From Nitrosomonas sp. (GTDB taxonomy: Bacteria > Pseudomonadota > Gammaproteobacteria > Burkholderiales > Nitrosomonadaceae): a DNA stretch of 64,000 bases. Position 1 is the stretch's first letter. Each line of letters starts with the position of its first letter. A model generated the notes under the pieces. The model was not told where the DNA came from and made no database searches. It was given only the letters and a program-made list of their open reading frames with translations. The stretch spans positions 18,201 to 82,200 of the forward strand of contig JAHBZZ010000014.1 of NCBI GenBank assembly GCA_019635215.1. Reading direction: 5' to 3'. The translations under genes and the position numbers were made by a program. Shown in pieces: positions 1-10,188 of the stretch.

Positions 1-1026
1 TCTTTGTATGCATTAGTTGCGTTGCGCCGAGATTCCCTCGTCGCGACCGAAGCTGCAATGAAATTTTTTGTGCTGGGTGCTCTAGCTTCAGGTTTCCTGC
101 TATACGGTATGTCCATGGTTTATGGCGCAACCGGTTCGCTACATATTCAAAAAGTGGCTGAAGCCATCGTCAATGGTGTAGGCAATCATGAAGTTCTTGT
201 CGTAGGTCTGGTATTTATCGTAGCTGGATTAGCGTTCAAATTGAGTGCTGCACCATTTCATATGTGGGCGCCTGATGTTTACCAGGGGGCACCGACAGCG
301 ATTACATTATTTATTGGATCCGCGCCAAAACTGGCTGCTTTTGCATTCGTGATGCGCTTGTTGATTGATGGATTGGGTGAATTGGTTGCCGACTGGCAAG
401 GTATGCTCGTCATACTGGCAGTATTATCGATGGCTGTTGGTAATATTGCAGCAATTGTCCAAACCAATATCAAACGTATGCTTGCTTATTCAACCATTTC
501 GCACATGGGTTTTATGATTCTGGGTTTTATCAGTGCTGACTGGAATGGTTACAGCTCCGCATTATTTTATGTAATTACCTATGTACTCATGACGCTTGGT
601 ATTTTTGCATTGATCATGATTCTGTGCCGTAGTGGGTTTGAGGCTGAAGAAATCAGTGATTTTAAGGGGTTAAGTAAAAGAAACGCATGGTATGCTTTTA
701 TGGCTATGATATTAATGTTTTCCTTAGCCGGCATACCGCCGATGGTAGGCTTTTATGCAAAACTGGCTGTATTGCAGGCTGTCGTTAATGCCGGATTTAT
801 ATGGGTTGCAGTTGCAGCGGTATTATTCTCGTTAATTGGCGCTTTTTATTATCTGAGAATCGTCAAGTTCATGTATTTTGACGTACCTGAAACAAATGAT
901 CCAATTACTGTTAAGTTTGATGTCAAACTACTGATTAGCGCAAATGGATTGGCTATTCTACTATTGGGGATATTTCCTCAGTCACTCATGGGTTTAAGTC
1001 TTTACGCAATTCAAAATTCGATGTAA
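1..1026 (+). CDS. nuoN: NADH-quinone oxidoreductase subunit N, C-terminal part
   Basis: Proton-pumping membrane subunit of respiratory complex I, related to Mrp antiporters. About 341 residues are visible and the frame is open to the left edge; family members are about 480 residues, so the first third lies outside the window. The visible part is a run of hydrophobic helices with conserved NuoN features, including the stretch [16 protein letters not shown] and the [16 protein letters not shown] helix with its buried Lys and His. As nuoN normally ends the nuo operon, the rest of complex I is expected just to the left. A short imperfect hairpin (1038-1060) follows the stop but lacks a T-run. Confidence 0.95.
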   Translation, partial: SLYALVALRRDSLVATEAAMKFFVLGALASGFLLYGMSMVYGATGSLHIQKVAEAIVNGVGNHEVLVVGLVFIVAGLAFKLSAAPFHMWAPDVYQGAPTAITLFIGSAPKLAAFAFVMRLLIDGLGELVADWQGMLVILAVLSMAVGNIAAIVQTNIKRMLAYSTISHMGFMILGFISADWNGYSSALFYVITYVLMTLGIFALIMILCRSGFEAEEISDFKGLSKRNAWYAFMAMILMFSLAGIPPMVGFYAKLAVLQAVVNAGFIWVAVAAVLFSLIGAFYYLRIVKFMYFDVPETNDPITVKFDVKLLISANGLAILLLGIFPQSLMGLSLYAIQNSM

Positions 1027-1174
1027 AGCATAAATAAGAAGCCTGCACAAACAGGCCTTCGGTCAAATTACCAGGAAGTTTTAACTTTCTGATAGTCTTT
1101 AAAATTTCTCCATTACTTACACCAATTATTTCTCTGTTGGCAAATGAAATTTATGCGTCAATTGAATGAGTATA

Positions 1175-1201
1175 TTGAGTTTCAGAAATTTATCCCCAAA
1201 T
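1175..1201 (+). promoter_or_regulatory. Sigma-32 heat-shock promoter of htpG
   Basis: TTGAGT at 1175-1180 and CCCCAAAT at 1194-1201 are separated by 13 nt. This fits the RpoH consensus (CTTGAAA, about 13 nt, CCCCATNT). It lies about 30 bp upstream of the GTG start of htpG, a classical heat-shock gene. The clpB promoter in this window has the same geometry. Confidence 0.72.
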
Positions 1202-1231
1202 TAATTACTTGTTAAATTTAAGGAGAGAACC

Positions 1232-3154
1232 GTGCAAGCTGAAACAAAAAAAGAACATCTAAGTTTCCAGGCTGAAGCTAATCAGCTCTTAAAGCTGATG
1301 ATTCATTCCTTATATAGTAATAAGGAAATTTTTCTACGTGAATTAATATCCAATGCATCGGATGCGGCCGACAAACTGCGTTTTGAGGGGCTTGCTGACG
1401 CCGCTTTGTTTGAGAATGATCCTGAGTTGAAAATCAATATCAGCTACGATAATGAAGCCAGAACGATCACGATTTCAGACAATGGCATTGGCATGTCAAG
1501 GCAGGAAGTTATCGATCATATCGGTACTATCGCTAAATCAGGTACACGGGAGTTCTTTAATTCACTGACAGGGGATCAGGCGAAGGATGCGCACTTGATA
1601 GGGCAGTTCGGTGTTGGTTTCTACTCCGCTTTTATCATCGCTGACAAAGTGACACTGATTACACGGCGTGCAGGACTGACAGCAGAGCATGGGGTATGTT
1701 GGGAATCGGGGGGGGAGGGGCAATATACGCTGGAAACCGTAACAAAAGAATCACGCGGTACAGAGATTACTCTACATTTACGCGAAGGGGAAGATGATCT
1801 TCTCAATGGTTACCGCTTGCGTAATATCATTCGTAAATACTCTGATCACATTACACTACCCATTCTTATGAAAAAAGAAGAGTGGTCAGATGATGAGAAG
1901 AAAAACAAAATTACTGATAATGATGAGACCATTAATCAGGCAAATGCGTTATGGGCGCGTCCTAAAAATGAAATCACTGAAGAACAGTATCAAGAATTTT
2001 ATAAGCATGTAGCACATGATTTTGAACCCCCATTGACATATGTTCATGCACGTGTTGAAGGTCGCCAGGAATATACGCAGTTGCTTTATATTCCATCACG
2101 TGCCCCTTTTGATCTGTTTGACCGTGAACATCGCCATGGAATAAAACTTTATGTACAGCGCGTATTTATCATGGATGATGCTGAGAAGCTGATGCCAAGT
2201 TACTTGCGTTTTGTACGAGGCATTATCGATACGAACAGTTTGTCACTCAATGTCTCACGCGAGATTTTGCAGGAATCCAAAGACATTGATGCAATCAGAT
2301 CAGGAGCGGTCAAGAAAGTTTTGGGGTTGATTGAGGACCTCGCCAAAGGCGACTCCGAAGCAGAAAAAGAAAAATTTAAAACTTTTTACAATGAATTCGG
2401 CCAGGTACTCAAAGAAGGTGTTGGCGAAGATTATGCTAATCGTGATCGCATTGCCCATTTACTGCGCTTCGTTACTACCGTTAGCGTAACGGATGAACCC
2501 ACTGTGTCACTGAACGACTATATCGGGCGAATGAAAGAGGGCCAGGAAAAAATTTATTTTGCTACTGCTGACAGCCTCAAAGCAGTTAGAAGCAGTCCGC
2601 ATCTGGAGGTTTTTCGGAAAAAGGGAATTGAAGTGCTATTGCTGGCTGATCGGGTTGATGAATGGCTGGTCAGTCATCTGACAGAATTTGAAGGAAAACA
2701 TCTGCAATCTGTCGCGAAGGGCGGCCTGGATTTGGGTAATCTTGAAGATGAATTGGAAAAAGAAGAACACAAAAAAGAAAGTACGGAATATCAGGATCTT
2801 ATTGATAGAATGAAAAGTGTACTTACCGATAAAGTGAAGGATGTTCGTATTACGTTGCGGTTGACCGAGTCGCCGGCTTGCCTGGTAGCAGATACGTATG
2901 ATATGAGCGGGAACCTGGAGCGCCTGCTAAAACAGGCGGGGCAGAAAATTACACATACCAAGCCGATTCTTGAAATCAATCCACATCATCCGATGGTACA
3001 GCGCCTCAAAACTGAAGAGTCACATTTTGAAGATTGGAGTCATATTTTGTTTGACCAGGCATTGTTAGCTGAGGGCGGTCACCCGGAAGATCCGGCGGCA
3101 TTCGTCAGACGGCTAAACGAATTGTTATTGTTCGGTCAACTGAGTAAGCATTAA
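1232..3154 (+). CDS. htpG: Molecular chaperone HtpG (Hsp90)
   Basis: Cytosolic ATP-dependent dimeric chaperone of the Hsp90 family. The 640-residue product has normal bacterial length. The N-terminal GHKL ATPase domain shows [20 protein letters not shown] and GQFGVGFYS; the middle domain follows, with NVSREILQ, then the C-terminal dimerisation domain. Translation starts at GTG 1232, supported by AAGGAG 6 nt upstream. It is a single-gene unit with a sigma-32 promoter in front and a strong hairpin terminator behind, so induction by heat or unfolded protein is likely. Nothing in the sequence suggests damage. Confidence 0.98.
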   Translation: MQAETKKEHLSFQAEANQLLKLMIHSLYSNKEIFLRELISNASDAADKLRFEGLADAALFENDPELKINISYDNEARTITISDNGIGMSRQEVIDHIGTIAKSGTREFFNSLTGDQAKDAHLIGQFGVGFYSAFIIADKVTLITRRAGLTAEHGVCWESGGEGQYTLETVTKESRGTEITLHLREGEDDLLNGYRLRNIIRKYSDHITLPILMKKEEWSDDEKKNKITDNDETINQANALWARPKNEITEEQYQEFYKHVAHDFEPPLTYVHARVEGRQEYTQLLYIPSRAPFDLFDREHRHGIKLYVQRVFIMDDAEKLMPSYLRFVRGIIDTNSLSLNVSREILQESKDIDAIRSGAVKKVLGLIEDLAKGDSEAEKEKFKTFYNEFGQVLKEGVGEDYANRDRIAHLLRFVTTVSVTDEPTVSLNDYIGRMKEGQEKIYFATADSLKAVRSSPHLEVFRKKGIEVLLLADRVDEWLVSHLTEFEGKHLQSVAKGGLDLGNLEDELEKEEHKKESTEYQDLIDRMKSVLTDKVKDVRITLRLTESPACLVADTYDMSGNLERLLKQAGQKITHTKPILEINPHHPMVQRLKTEESHFEDWSHILFDQALLAEGGHPEDPAAFVRRLNELLLFGQLSKH

Positions 3155-3195
3155 GTATTAATTTACTTCGAGATATTTATAGTATTCAAGATTTG

Positions 3196-3239
3196 CCGTC
3201 TCCAAACAGAATTGAATTGATTGGAGACGGTTCTCTTTT
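3196..3239 (+). terminator. Rho-independent terminator of htpG
   Basis: Perfect 10-bp stem, CCGTCTCCAA (3196-3205) with TTGGAGACGG (3221-3230), a 15-nt loop, then a pyrimidine-rich tail ending in TTTT (3231-3239). It begins 41 nt after the htpG stop. Confidence 0.8.
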
Positions 3240-3271
3240 AAGAGATCATTGTTTCTGCAACTTTAGTACAA

Positions 3272-3299
3272 TTTAGAAGTCTATTTGAAAGTGTATAAT
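3272..3299 (+). promoter_or_regulatory. Probable sigma-70 promoter of ogt-xerD
   Basis: A perfect TATAAT (3294-3299) lies 16 nt after TTTAGA (3272-3277), a 4/6 match to TTGACA. It lies just after the htpG terminator and about 48 bp before the ogt start. The -10 element is convincing, the -35 weaker. Confidence 0.5.
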
Positions 3300-3347
3300 T
3301 TTGTACCGGATTATCAGAAATAGTTTCCTAAAGAAGGAAACCAGAAG

Positions 3348-3827
3348 ATGGCTAAACATGAAAAAAAATATCAGGCTAGAATGTCTGCGCCATTTGCGGT
3401 TTTAGGTATCCGTACAGAAGAAGACTGGTTAACGGAGATCGATTATTTACCGATCAATACACTGTTACAAAAACCTGATACGCCATTAGCAAAAGAAGTA
3501 TGCGCACAATTGCGGGCATATCTGTTAGATCCAAAATTTATATTTGATCTTTCTTTGCATATCAGTGGAACAGTGCATCAACGCCGAGTATGGCAGAAGA
3601 TCCAGGAAGTCCCGAGTGGTCAGACTAGTAGCTATGCAGAGATTGCCACAGTTATACATTCCGCTCCAAGAGCGGTGGGGCGAGCGTGTGGTGCGAACAA
3701 AATTCCAATTATCATTCCATGCCATAGAATCATTGCCAAGGATGGCGGATTAGGCGGTTTTATGAATGCCAGTGAAGGCAATCCTTTAGAAATTAAGCGA
3801 TGGTTATTGAAACATGAAAGTATCTGA
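3348..3827 (+). CDS. ogt: Methylated-DNA--protein-cysteine S-methyltransferase
   Basis: Suicide repair enzyme that moves the alkyl group from O6-alkylguanine in DNA to its own cysteine. The 159-residue protein carries the family signature IPCHRII with acceptor Cys125, preceded by the DNA-binding winged helix (VPSGQTSSYAEIA) and followed by LGGF. AAGGAAACC lies just upstream of the ATG. The 3' end overlaps the xerD start by 14 bp, so the two are probably cotranscribed and translationally coupled. It is the one-domain Ogt/MGMT type, without the Ada regulatory domain. Naming it ogt rather than ada-C is by domain content only. Confidence 0.93.
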   Translation: MAKHEKKYQARMSAPFAVLGIRTEEDWLTEIDYLPINTLLQKPDTPLAKEVCAQLRAYLLDPKFIFDLSLHISGTVHQRRVWQKIQEVPSGQTSSYAEIATVIHSAPRAVGRACGANKIPIIIPCHRIIAKDGGLGGFMNASEGNPLEIKRWLLKHESI

Positions 3828-4728
3828 ACAAAATGCCGGAATTCTCGATGAATTTTTTGATGCTTTGTGGCTTGAAGATGGTTTGGCGCGTAATACGCTA
3901 CAAAGTTATCGCAATGATTTACAGGTTTTTGCGGATTGGCTCGGTCAGCATAATGGTTATAAGAAAGAGTCCATTATTGATGCAACACATGCGGATTTGC
4001 TCGATTTTCTGGCTTCAAGAGTAGAGGCAAAGAAAAAAGCCAGCACTACCAGTCGGGAATTATCGAGTCTGAAACGTTTTTATCGCTATCTGTTACGTCA
4101 GGGAAAAATAACGATTGATCCGAGTTTGAATATTGCAGCACCGAAGCTGATACGAAATCTACCAGAGAGTCTGGCGGAACAAGAGGTTGAATTATTATTG
4201 CAAGCACCGGATCTTAACAGCCCACTTGGTTTACGTGATCGGGCAATGCTGGAAGTATTGTATGCCAGTGGATTGCGGGTTTCTGAACTGATTAATTTGA
4301 AGTATTCACAAGTTAGTCAGGACATGGGTGTAGTGAGAGTAATGGGTAAAGGCATGCGGGAGCGCCTAACCCCGCTCGGGGAGGAATCTATGGAGTGGCT
4401 GAACCGTTATACGCGGCAATCACGCCCTCTATTACTACAAGGTATCGTGACGGATACCGTTTTTGTTACTGCGCGTGGTGGTGCGATGACCCGGCAGGCA
4501 TTCTGGTATTTGATCAAGCGTCATGCCAAGGCTGTTGGAATATCCAAGTCACTTTCTCCGCATACTATACGTCATGCGTTTGCGACACATTTGTTAAATC
4601 ACGGTGCTGATTTGCGTGTCGTGCAATTACTGCTAGGTCATTCAGATATTTCTACCACGCAAATTTATACACATATCGCAAGTGAACGCCTGAAGCAATT
4701 GCATGCAAAGCATCATCCCAGAGGTTGA
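3814..4728 (+). CDS. xerD: Site-specific tyrosine recombinase XerD
   Basis: Tyrosine recombinase that acts with XerC at dif to resolve chromosome dimers. It has 304 residues, close to E. coli XerD (298). An N-terminal SAM-like core-binding domain (about 1-110) precedes the catalytic domain with the full set: Arg155 (ASGLRVSEL), Lys179, His250 and Arg253 (HTIRHAFATHLL), His276 (LLGHSDISTTQ) and nucleophile Tyr285. The start lies inside the 3' end of ogt. Size, a chromosomal setting without mobile-element neighbours, and the intact motifs favour the housekeeping recombinase over a phage integrase; XerD rather than XerC rests on overall resemblance. Confidence 0.92.
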   Translation: MKVSEQNAGILDEFFDALWLEDGLARNTLQSYRNDLQVFADWLGQHNGYKKESIIDATHADLLDFLASRVEAKKKASTTSRELSSLKRFYRYLLRQGKITIDPSLNIAAPKLIRNLPESLAEQEVELLLQAPDLNSPLGLRDRAMLEVLYASGLRVSELINLKYSQVSQDMGVVRVMGKGMRERLTPLGEESMEWLNRYTRQSRPLLLQGIVTDTVFVTARGGAMTRQAFWYLIKRHAKAVGISKSLSPHTIRHAFATHLLNHGADLRVVQLLLGHSDISTTQIYTHIASERLKQLHAKHHPRG

Positions 4729-4748
4729 TCGGGAAAATAGGAGTTTTG

Positions 4749-6263
4749 TCATTCTTCCGGACGTAACTGCGGGAATAAAATAACGTCGCGGATGCTCGGA
4801 CTGTCTGTAAACAGCATAACCAGTCGATCAATGCCTATACCTTCACCTGCAGTTGGCGGTAATCCGTATTCCAGTGCACGGATGTAATCAGCGTCATAGT
4901 GCATTGCCTCAAGATCTCCAGCATCTTTTGCCTTGGCTTGTTCCATGAACCGAGTTGCTTGATCTTCCGGGTCGTTCAGTTCGGAAAATCCGTTGGCGAT
5001 TTCACGTCCGGCAATATACAATTCGAAACGATCGGTAACTTCAGGGTTATGATCATTACGTCGCGCTAATGGTGATACTTCGGCAGGATAATCAACGATA
5101 AATGTAGGTTCAAATAATAAATGTTCAGTTGTGTTGTCAAAAAGTGATAATTGTAATCCCCCGATGTCGTCGTTAGAGTTGTAATTGATATTCAATGCGG
5201 TCAGGCGATTAACCAGAAAATCCCGGTTATTGAGCTGTACCTCGGTATATTCCGGATAGAATTTCATGATGGCCTGTGTGATGGTCATACGGGCGAAAGA
5301 TCGGCTGAAATTAATTTCACGTTCTTGATAAGTCACAATGGTTGTGCCAAGAACGGTTTGTGCCACAGTGCGCAACATTTCTTCAGTAAAATCCATCAAG
5401 TGCGTGAAATCCTGATAAGCTTCGTAGAATTCCAGCATGGTAAATTCCGGGTTGTGCCGCGTGGAGATACCTTCATTCCTGAAATTTCGATTAATTTCAA
5501 ATACTTTCTCAAGGCCGCCGATAACCAGACGCTTAAGATACAACTCAGGTGCAATACGTAAAAATAATTGCATATCAAGCGCATTATGATGCGTAATAAA
5601 TGGCCGAGCCGTAGCGCCTCCGGGTATCGGGTGCATCATGGGTGTTTCCACTTCTAGATAATCCCGCGCAACAAAGAAATCGCGCATTGCCTGAATAATC
5701 TTTGAGCGCACAGTGAAAACCCGGCGTGTATCTTCATTGGTGATCAGATCGAGATAGCGCAGGCGGTATTTTTGTTCCTGATCAGTCAGTCCATGAAATT
5801 TTTCCGGTAAAGGACGTAATGATTTTGTCAGTAATTGTAGGCGATTAACTCGTATTGAAAGCTCACCGGTCTTGGTTTTGAACAATGTGCCTTCAGCACC
5901 CAGGATATCACCCAGATCATAATGCTTGAATGCCGTATGTTCCGTCTCACCGGTATCGTTGTTGGAAATGAACAATTGTATGCGTCCACTCATGTCCTGG
6001 ATGGTTGCAAAACTCGCTCTGCCCATTACGCGTTTGAGCATCATGCGTCCGGCAACTTTAACGGATATCGGTGATTCTTCCAGAGCCTCTTTCGATTGTC
6101 CGCCATATTGCGCGTGTAATGCTGTGGTCAGATGCTCGCGGCGGAAGGTATTAGGAAATGCATTTCCTTTTTGACGCAATGCAACCAGCTTGGCGCGGCG
6201 TTCAGCGATAATCTGATTTTCTTCTTGCTGCGGCGATGGGATAGGTGAGACTTCCTGAGTCAT
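4749..6263 (-). CDS. lysS: Lysine--tRNA ligase (class II)
   Basis: Charges tRNA-Lys. An N-terminal OB-fold anticodon-binding domain (about residues 50-180, with [17 protein letters not shown]) precedes the class II catalytic core with motif 1 ([21 protein letters not shown]), motif 2 ([20 protein letters not shown]) and motif 3 ([14 protein letters not shown]). The ATG at 6263 gives 504 residues, the usual length; an in-frame TTG at 6290 would add nine poorly conserved residues, and neither start has a strong ribosome-binding site. It converges on xerD across a 20-bp gap with no clear terminator. Confidence 0.97.
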   Translation of the reverse strand: MTQEVSPIPSPQQEENQIIAERRAKLVALRQKGNAFPNTFRREHLTTALHAQYGGQSKEALEESPISVKVAGRMMLKRVMGRASFATIQDMSGRIQLFISNNDTGETEHTAFKHYDLGDILGAEGTLFKTKTGELSIRVNRLQLLTKSLRPLPEKFHGLTDQEQKYRLRYLDLITNEDTRRVFTVRSKIIQAMRDFFVARDYLEVETPMMHPIPGGATARPFITHHNALDMQLFLRIAPELYLKRLVIGGLEKVFEINRNFRNEGISTRHNPEFTMLEFYEAYQDFTHLMDFTEEMLRTVAQTVLGTTIVTYQEREINFSRSFARMTITQAIMKFYPEYTEVQLNNRDFLVNRLTALNINYNSNDDIGGLQLSLFDNTTEHLLFEPTFIVDYPAEVSPLARRNDHNPEVTDRFELYIAGREIANGFSELNDPEDQATRFMEQAKAKDAGDLEAMHYDADYIRALEYGLPPTAGEGIGIDRLVMLFTDSPSIRDVILFPQLRPEE

Positions 6264-6664
6264 ATTTGCGCGTTTAAAACAATTAATCAATGATAAAAAG
6301 AGTATTTTGTAGAGAAGGTATTCATTATACGCGCTACAGTTTGATATACGTAGTCCATTTGAGAGGCTATTGCTCAGATTTGCTCAGCCTCAATCTGAAA
6401 TTTATTTTGATCCATGCAGTTTCAGATTATGATAACCATGGTTCAGAAAATCTTTTTGCCAAAGTTTTAATAGACCCCGTCGTTATTCATCCATTAAATG
6501 GACTCAAGTAAAATCTTTGTCAGAAAAGCACCGTTATTCTCTGGGTTTAATAAGGACAAAGAGCGATTGAAGAATACAACAATGACCTGGTTGTGTGACT
6601 GGGCGTATCAAGTTCAGCGCATGCTGAATTGTGATGTTGTGCTACTCAGTGGAAATATAATGAA
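6264..6664. other. Intergenic region between lysS and the GGDEF gene
   Basis: About 400 bp separating divergent genes; promoters of both are expected here. It has a 6-bp inverted repeat GAGGCT/AGCCTC (6363-6368, 6386-6391) whose loop holds two copies of TTGCTCAG, and a short symmetric hairpin TTCAGC-GCAT-GCTGAA (6613-6628) about 40 bp before the GGDEF gene. I see no convincing gene; the plus-strand frame at 6290-6511 has no ribosome-binding site and no family resemblance. Confidence 0.5.
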
Positions 6665-8257
6665 ATGAATAGCAAACTGCATGTATATGTTACCCGAATA
6701 GTGACTTCAGGCGCTGTTTTCTTCGCCATTGTAGCGTCAACTGTATTTTATTTTTATAATCGGGCCGCACAGCTGAGTGACATGGAAAAAGCCATTGAGC
6801 AGTTGTTTGTGACGGTAAAAATTCCGGCAGAAATTTCGGCGTACCTTGATAACGATGAATTGGCCAGGGAAGTTATTGACGGACTTCAAAAGAACGATGT
6901 TGTTTCTGCCGCTATCCTGACGAGTAGAACAGGCATGGAAGTGGCATCTGCCAGTGCCGTGTCATTGGATACATCCGATTCGTTGTTTTTTTCACTCTAT
7001 AACCCATTTGAAGCTTCCGATTGGGTTGGTGTATTGCAAATCCAGTTGAATAAGGCATTGTTGTATCAGTCTGTCATGAATTCTGCATTGGAACAAATGT
7101 TGATTCTACTGGTATTGATTATTATTGTGGCCACGCTGGTTTTGGTTATGATGCGGCGTGTATTAACGACACCAATTCAATCCATAGCGGATAATTTGCA
7201 TAAAATCACGCCGGGTGAGGAAGGACAGCTGAGTTGTCCAAAAGGTCATGAAAACAATGATATTGGCAATTTGGTGGCCGACATCAATAAATTGCTTATG
7301 TCTACACATGATACTATCGTGCAGGAACGGCAATTGCGAAGCCAGGTTGAAACGATGGAAAAACACTTCCGATTGATATTTGAGCGTGCCAGTGCCGGTA
7401 TTTTTTTGCTGGACTGGAATCTTCATTTGAGGTCCTCCAACAAGGCTTTTCAGAAAATAATCGGTATAGCGGAGATAGAACGCCGATTGGATAAGAAAAA
7501 TATTTATCTGCCCGAGTTATTTACGAATCCGTGTCAGGTTCACGAATTGTTAGATGATATTCTTGAAACCCATAAATCAGTAGCATGTGATCTTCAGCTT
7601 GAAACGACCTGTAATGGCGAAGAAAGATGGTTGCATTGTCTATTTTCGGCTGTGCATAATGACCAAAGTAAAAATGAAGCAGATACCCTGATTGAAGGGC
7701 TTGTCATTGATGTAACGGAACGTACATTTCAAATGGAACGTGTTTTATATGAGTCTGAACATGATCCGTTGACCCAGCTGTTTAACCGGCGTGCAGGAAA
7801 CCAGTTGCTGGACATTATGTTGGTGAATGCGAAAAAGAACAGTGAGCAATTGGTACTGTTACTCATCGATCTGGATGGATTCAAAGAAGTTAATGATAAT
7901 TTTGGTCATAAAGTAGGTGACAAGGTGTTAATTGAAGTTGCCAGCCGCTTGAAGGCGACCGTTCGTAAAGAGGATATTCTGATACGGCTCGGCGGTGATG
8001 AGTTCGTCATAGCATTTAATGTCACTGGTGAAGGCCGCAGTGAAATTGATCATTTCGTGGAAAATCTACTCAATCGTTTTAAAACGGACATACAATTGAA
8101 AGATAATAATAGTATTACCATTGGCTCAAGCATTGGTATTGCTGTTTATCCACATGATGGTGAAACCATTGGAACATTAATGGCCAACGCGGATTCGGCC
8201 ATGTATCTTGCCAAAAAAGAAGGAAAGAATCGCGCTTACTATTACTGTGTAGCCTAA
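6665..8257 (+). CDS. Membrane-bound diguanylate cyclase with PAS and GGDEF domains
   Basis: Predicted to make cyclic di-GMP from two GTP. Layout of the 530 residues: membrane helix about 10-32, periplasmic sensory segment about 33-140, second helix about 141-165 (LILLVLIIIVATLVLVMM), HAMP-like linker, PAS-like domain about 235-365 (FERASAGIFLLDWN) and a C-terminal GGDEF domain. The active site is intact (GGDEF 443-447) and the product-inhibition I-site RxxD is present as RKED exactly five residues before it. No EAL domain. The signal sensed cannot be read from sequence. No strong ribosome-binding site precedes the ATG. Probably followed in the same unit by the small membrane protein at 8288. 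Confidence 0.92.
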   Translation: MNSKLHVYVTRIVTSGAVFFAIVASTVFYFYNRAAQLSDMEKAIEQLFVTVKIPAEISAYLDNDELAREVIDGLQKNDVVSAAILTSRTGMEVASASAVSLDTSDSLFFSLYNPFEASDWVGVLQIQLNKALLYQSVMNSALEQMLILLVLIIIVATLVLVMMRRVLTTPIQSIADNLHKITPGEEGQLSCPKGHENNDIGNLVADINKLLMSTHDTIVQERQLRSQVETMEKHFRLIFERASAGIFLLDWNLHLRSSNKAFQKIIGIAEIERRLDKKNIYLPELFTNPCQVHELLDDILETHKSVACDLQLETTCNGEERWLHCLFSAVHNDQSKNEADTLIEGLVIDVTERTFQMERVLYESEHDPLTQLFNRRAGNQLLDIMLVNAKKNSEQLVLLLIDLDGFKEVNDNFGHKVGDKVLIEVASRLKATVRKEDILIRLGGDEFVIAFNVTGEGRSEIDHFVENLLNRFKTDIQLKDNNSITIGSSIGIAVYPHDGETIGTLMANADSAMYLAKKEGKNRAYYYCVA

Positions 8258-8287
8258 TATGCGTACATATTATTTTTATTGACCACC

Positions 8288-8665
8288 ATGGTACGAATAC
8301 TCCTTAAAATAGCAACAGTTTTAATCGTTTTCCTGATTGTTTTATTTTCTATTAAAACCATTTTTTCAATTACCACCGGGTTTGAAGAATGGATGAATAC
8401 CGCAGTGTCATTATCCTTCGCGGCATTGGTCAGCGGCTATTTATGGCAATGGCTTTTCGGAAGAAAAATTGGTATGGCGGTAGCCGTTGTGAGTGGCATA
8501 TTAATCCTGGGTAGCTTCGGTTTTGTCTTTGGATTTTTCGGGCTGATGTTCGTCATGCGTGATGTACAACAGGCGACAGCCATTGGCATTTTGATCGCCA
8601 GCCCGCTGGGTATGTTGTTGGGCGGTGTTTCCGGTTATATTTTGGCATCCAGACAAAACAGTTGA
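8288..8665 (+). CDS. Small integral membrane protein, unknown function
   Basis: 125 residues, almost entirely hydrophobic, with about four membrane segments (KIATVLIVFLIVLFSI, then a helix around residues 35-55, VSGILILGSFGFVFGFFG, and IASPLGMLLGGVSGYIL). No catalytic motif and no family I can name. The ATG at 8288 is preferred over the in-frame TTG at 8279. It starts 31 bp after the GGDEF cyclase on the same strand and is followed by a convergent gene, so it probably belongs to the cyclase transcript. Confidence 0.65.
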   Translation: MVRILLKIATVLIVFLIVLFSIKTIFSITTGFEEWMNTAVSLSFAALVSGYLWQWLFGRKIGMAVAVVSGILILGSFGFVFGFFGLMFVMRDVQQATAIGILIASPLGMLLGGVSGYILASRQNS

Positions 8666-8692
8666 TAAGCAAGTGAGTTTTGGAATTATTTT

Positions 8693-9910
8693 TTAAATGG
8701 ATCTTGAAACAAGCTTACCGTGACCACGTACCAGATAGTCTTCCGATTGCATTTCCATTAATCGTGAAACAACGCGTTCGAATTCAAAATCAATGCTTCC
8801 AGAGCGATACAGCTGTTGGGGCGGAGCTGCCGCTGAGCACAGGAATTTGACGTTATGCTCATATATAGCATCAATAAAATGCATAAAACGGGTGGCTTCA
8901 CTGGTATTTTCATGTGTGAACAGCGGAATCGCAACCATAATAACGGTATGATAGGCTTTTGCAACGGCGATATAATCGACTGGTCCCAGTGGATTGGCGC
9001 AAAGCCGCTTAAATGAAAACACCGCTACGCCGCGTGCCGATTTAGGAACAAACAATTTTCGCCCCTGTACGATCAATTCACCGCTCGGTACTTTTTCACG
9101 ATCTTCGATACTGCGATCCGTTAATCGAAAAAAAATAGCGGATAATGCGGCGGTCGTCGTTTCATTTACCGGGTGAAAATATGTTTTCACACCTTTGAGA
9201 CGATCATAACGATAGTCTACAGGACCATTAAGCGGAATGATCTCCATCCTTTCCTTAATACGATCGATGCATGGTATGAATCGATGCCGATTTAAACCAT
9301 TTTTGTATAGATCATCCGGGGCTCTGTTGGATGTGGAAACAATCACTATACCTTGATTGAATAATTCCTGAAATAGTCGTGTGACCACCATTGCATCGGC
9401 AATATCGGTTATCTGTAACTCATCAAAGCATAGCAAAGTCGTTGTGCTGGCGATTTGGTGCGCTACGGCAGGTATCGGATCATCCAGGTCAATTTTCTTA
9501 TCGGGAATCATATCTTTTAAAGCCAGTTTGCGTTGCTGTATCGACAGGCCGTGCCAGGTTTTCAAATGTGCATGAATATCTAGCATGAATTCCTGAAAAT
9601 GCATGCGTCGTTTAGCGGATAGAGGCACGGTTTCGTAGAATAAATCCATTAACATAGATTTTCCGCGACCAACACCGCCAAAGAGATATATCCCTTTTGG
9701 AGGAGGGATCGGAGCCTCGTCAGCACGAGAAAACAGACGAGTAAACCAGTTGCTTTTACGGATACCGGAACGGGAATAATGCTGCAATGCAGCATGCAAT
9801 TGTTCAAATAGATGAATTGCATTGGCTTGATCAATATCCGGCTTTAGTTCACCGGATTGCATCAGGATTTGATATTCAGTATACGGTGTGTTTTTTTGAT
9901 GGATAATCAT
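8693..9910 (-). CDS. zapE: Cell division protein ZapE (AFG1-like ATPase)
   Basis: AAA-like P-loop ATPase of the AFG1/ZapE family; in E. coli ZapE associates with the Z-ring during stress or late division, and mitochondrial AFG1 helps protein quality control. The 405 residues show Walker A GGVGRGKS (about 78-85), the Walker B LLCFDELQITD around 170, and a sensor-like IVSTSNRAPDDLY, all typical. Convergent with the small membrane protein, 27 bp apart. Length is slightly above the E. coli protein (375), with no extra domain visible. Confidence 0.93.
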   Translation of the reverse strand: MIIHQKNTPYTEYQILMQSGELKPDIDQANAIHLFEQLHAALQHYSRSGIRKSNWFTRLFSRADEAPIPPPKGIYLFGGVGRGKSMLMDLFYETVPLSAKRRMHFQEFMLDIHAHLKTWHGLSIQQRKLALKDMIPDKKIDLDDPIPAVAHQIASTTTLLCFDELQITDIADAMVVTRLFQELFNQGIVIVSTSNRAPDDLYKNGLNRHRFIPCIDRIKERMEIIPLNGPVDYRYDRLKGVKTYFHPVNETTTAALSAIFFRLTDRSIEDREKVPSGELIVQGRKLFVPKSARGVAVFSFKRLCANPLGPVDYIAVAKAYHTVIMVAIPLFTHENTSEATRFMHFIDAIYEHNVKFLCSAAAPPQQLYRSGSIDFEFERVVSRLMEMQSEDYLVRGHGKLVSRSI

Positions 9911-10067
9911 AATTGCTTAAATTTATAGCTCAAATAAATCAAGGACACACTGATCATTCATGCAGGAAATTAAAGAAAAAACTGAAATGTTTAACCAGTT
10001 TCTTTTATAGGGCATGAGAAGTTCGCATTTTCTGTTGTTGTATTATTTTGTAACTGAGGTAGTCATA

Positions 10068-10166
10068 ATGCATCCCGGCGTAGCAGGTTGCGTCTGCGAT
10101 GCTTGTGTAAACCAGCTCAATTCCCCAGATATACTGAGGTTACTTAAAATCCTTCCAGGTATGTAA
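10068..10166 (+). CDS. Possible 32-residue Cys-containing small protein
   Basis: An ATG at 10068 follows GAGG (10056-10059) at 8-nt spacing and opens a 32-codon frame with three clustered cysteines (GCVCDACVNQ) and a short amphipathic tail. The stop at 10164-10166 lies in the loop of a hairpin that ends in five T's, so ribosome-binding site, frame and terminator are in the right order for a tiny gene. I do not recognise the peptide. Chance is a real alternative: the frame is very short and no good promoter is visible (TATTAT at 10041-10046 has no -35 partner). Confidence 0.25.
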   Translation: MHPGVAGCVCDACVNQLNSPDILRLLKILPGM

Positions 10167-10188
10167 ACAGGCCACAAACCTGGTTTTT
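10155..10188 (+). terminator. Candidate terminator behind the 32-codon frame
   Basis: Perfect 6-bp stem CCAGGT (10155-10160) with ACCTGG (10178-10183), a 17-nt loop, followed directly by TTTTT (10184-10188). The stem is short and the loop large, so it is only moderately convincing. Confidence 0.35.

Noticed and set aside
1038-1060. Hairpin behind nuoN as a terminator
   Set aside because: The stem has a bulge and is not followed by a T-run; too weak to list.
3814-4728. xerD as integrase of a mobile element
   Set aside because: Length and motifs fit the housekeeping recombinase, it overlaps ogt, and no attachment sites, excisionase or tRNA boundary were found.
6290-6511. 73-codon plus-strand frame between lysS and the GGDEF gene
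   Set aside because: No ribosome-binding site, no family resemblance, and it overlaps the expected divergent promoters.
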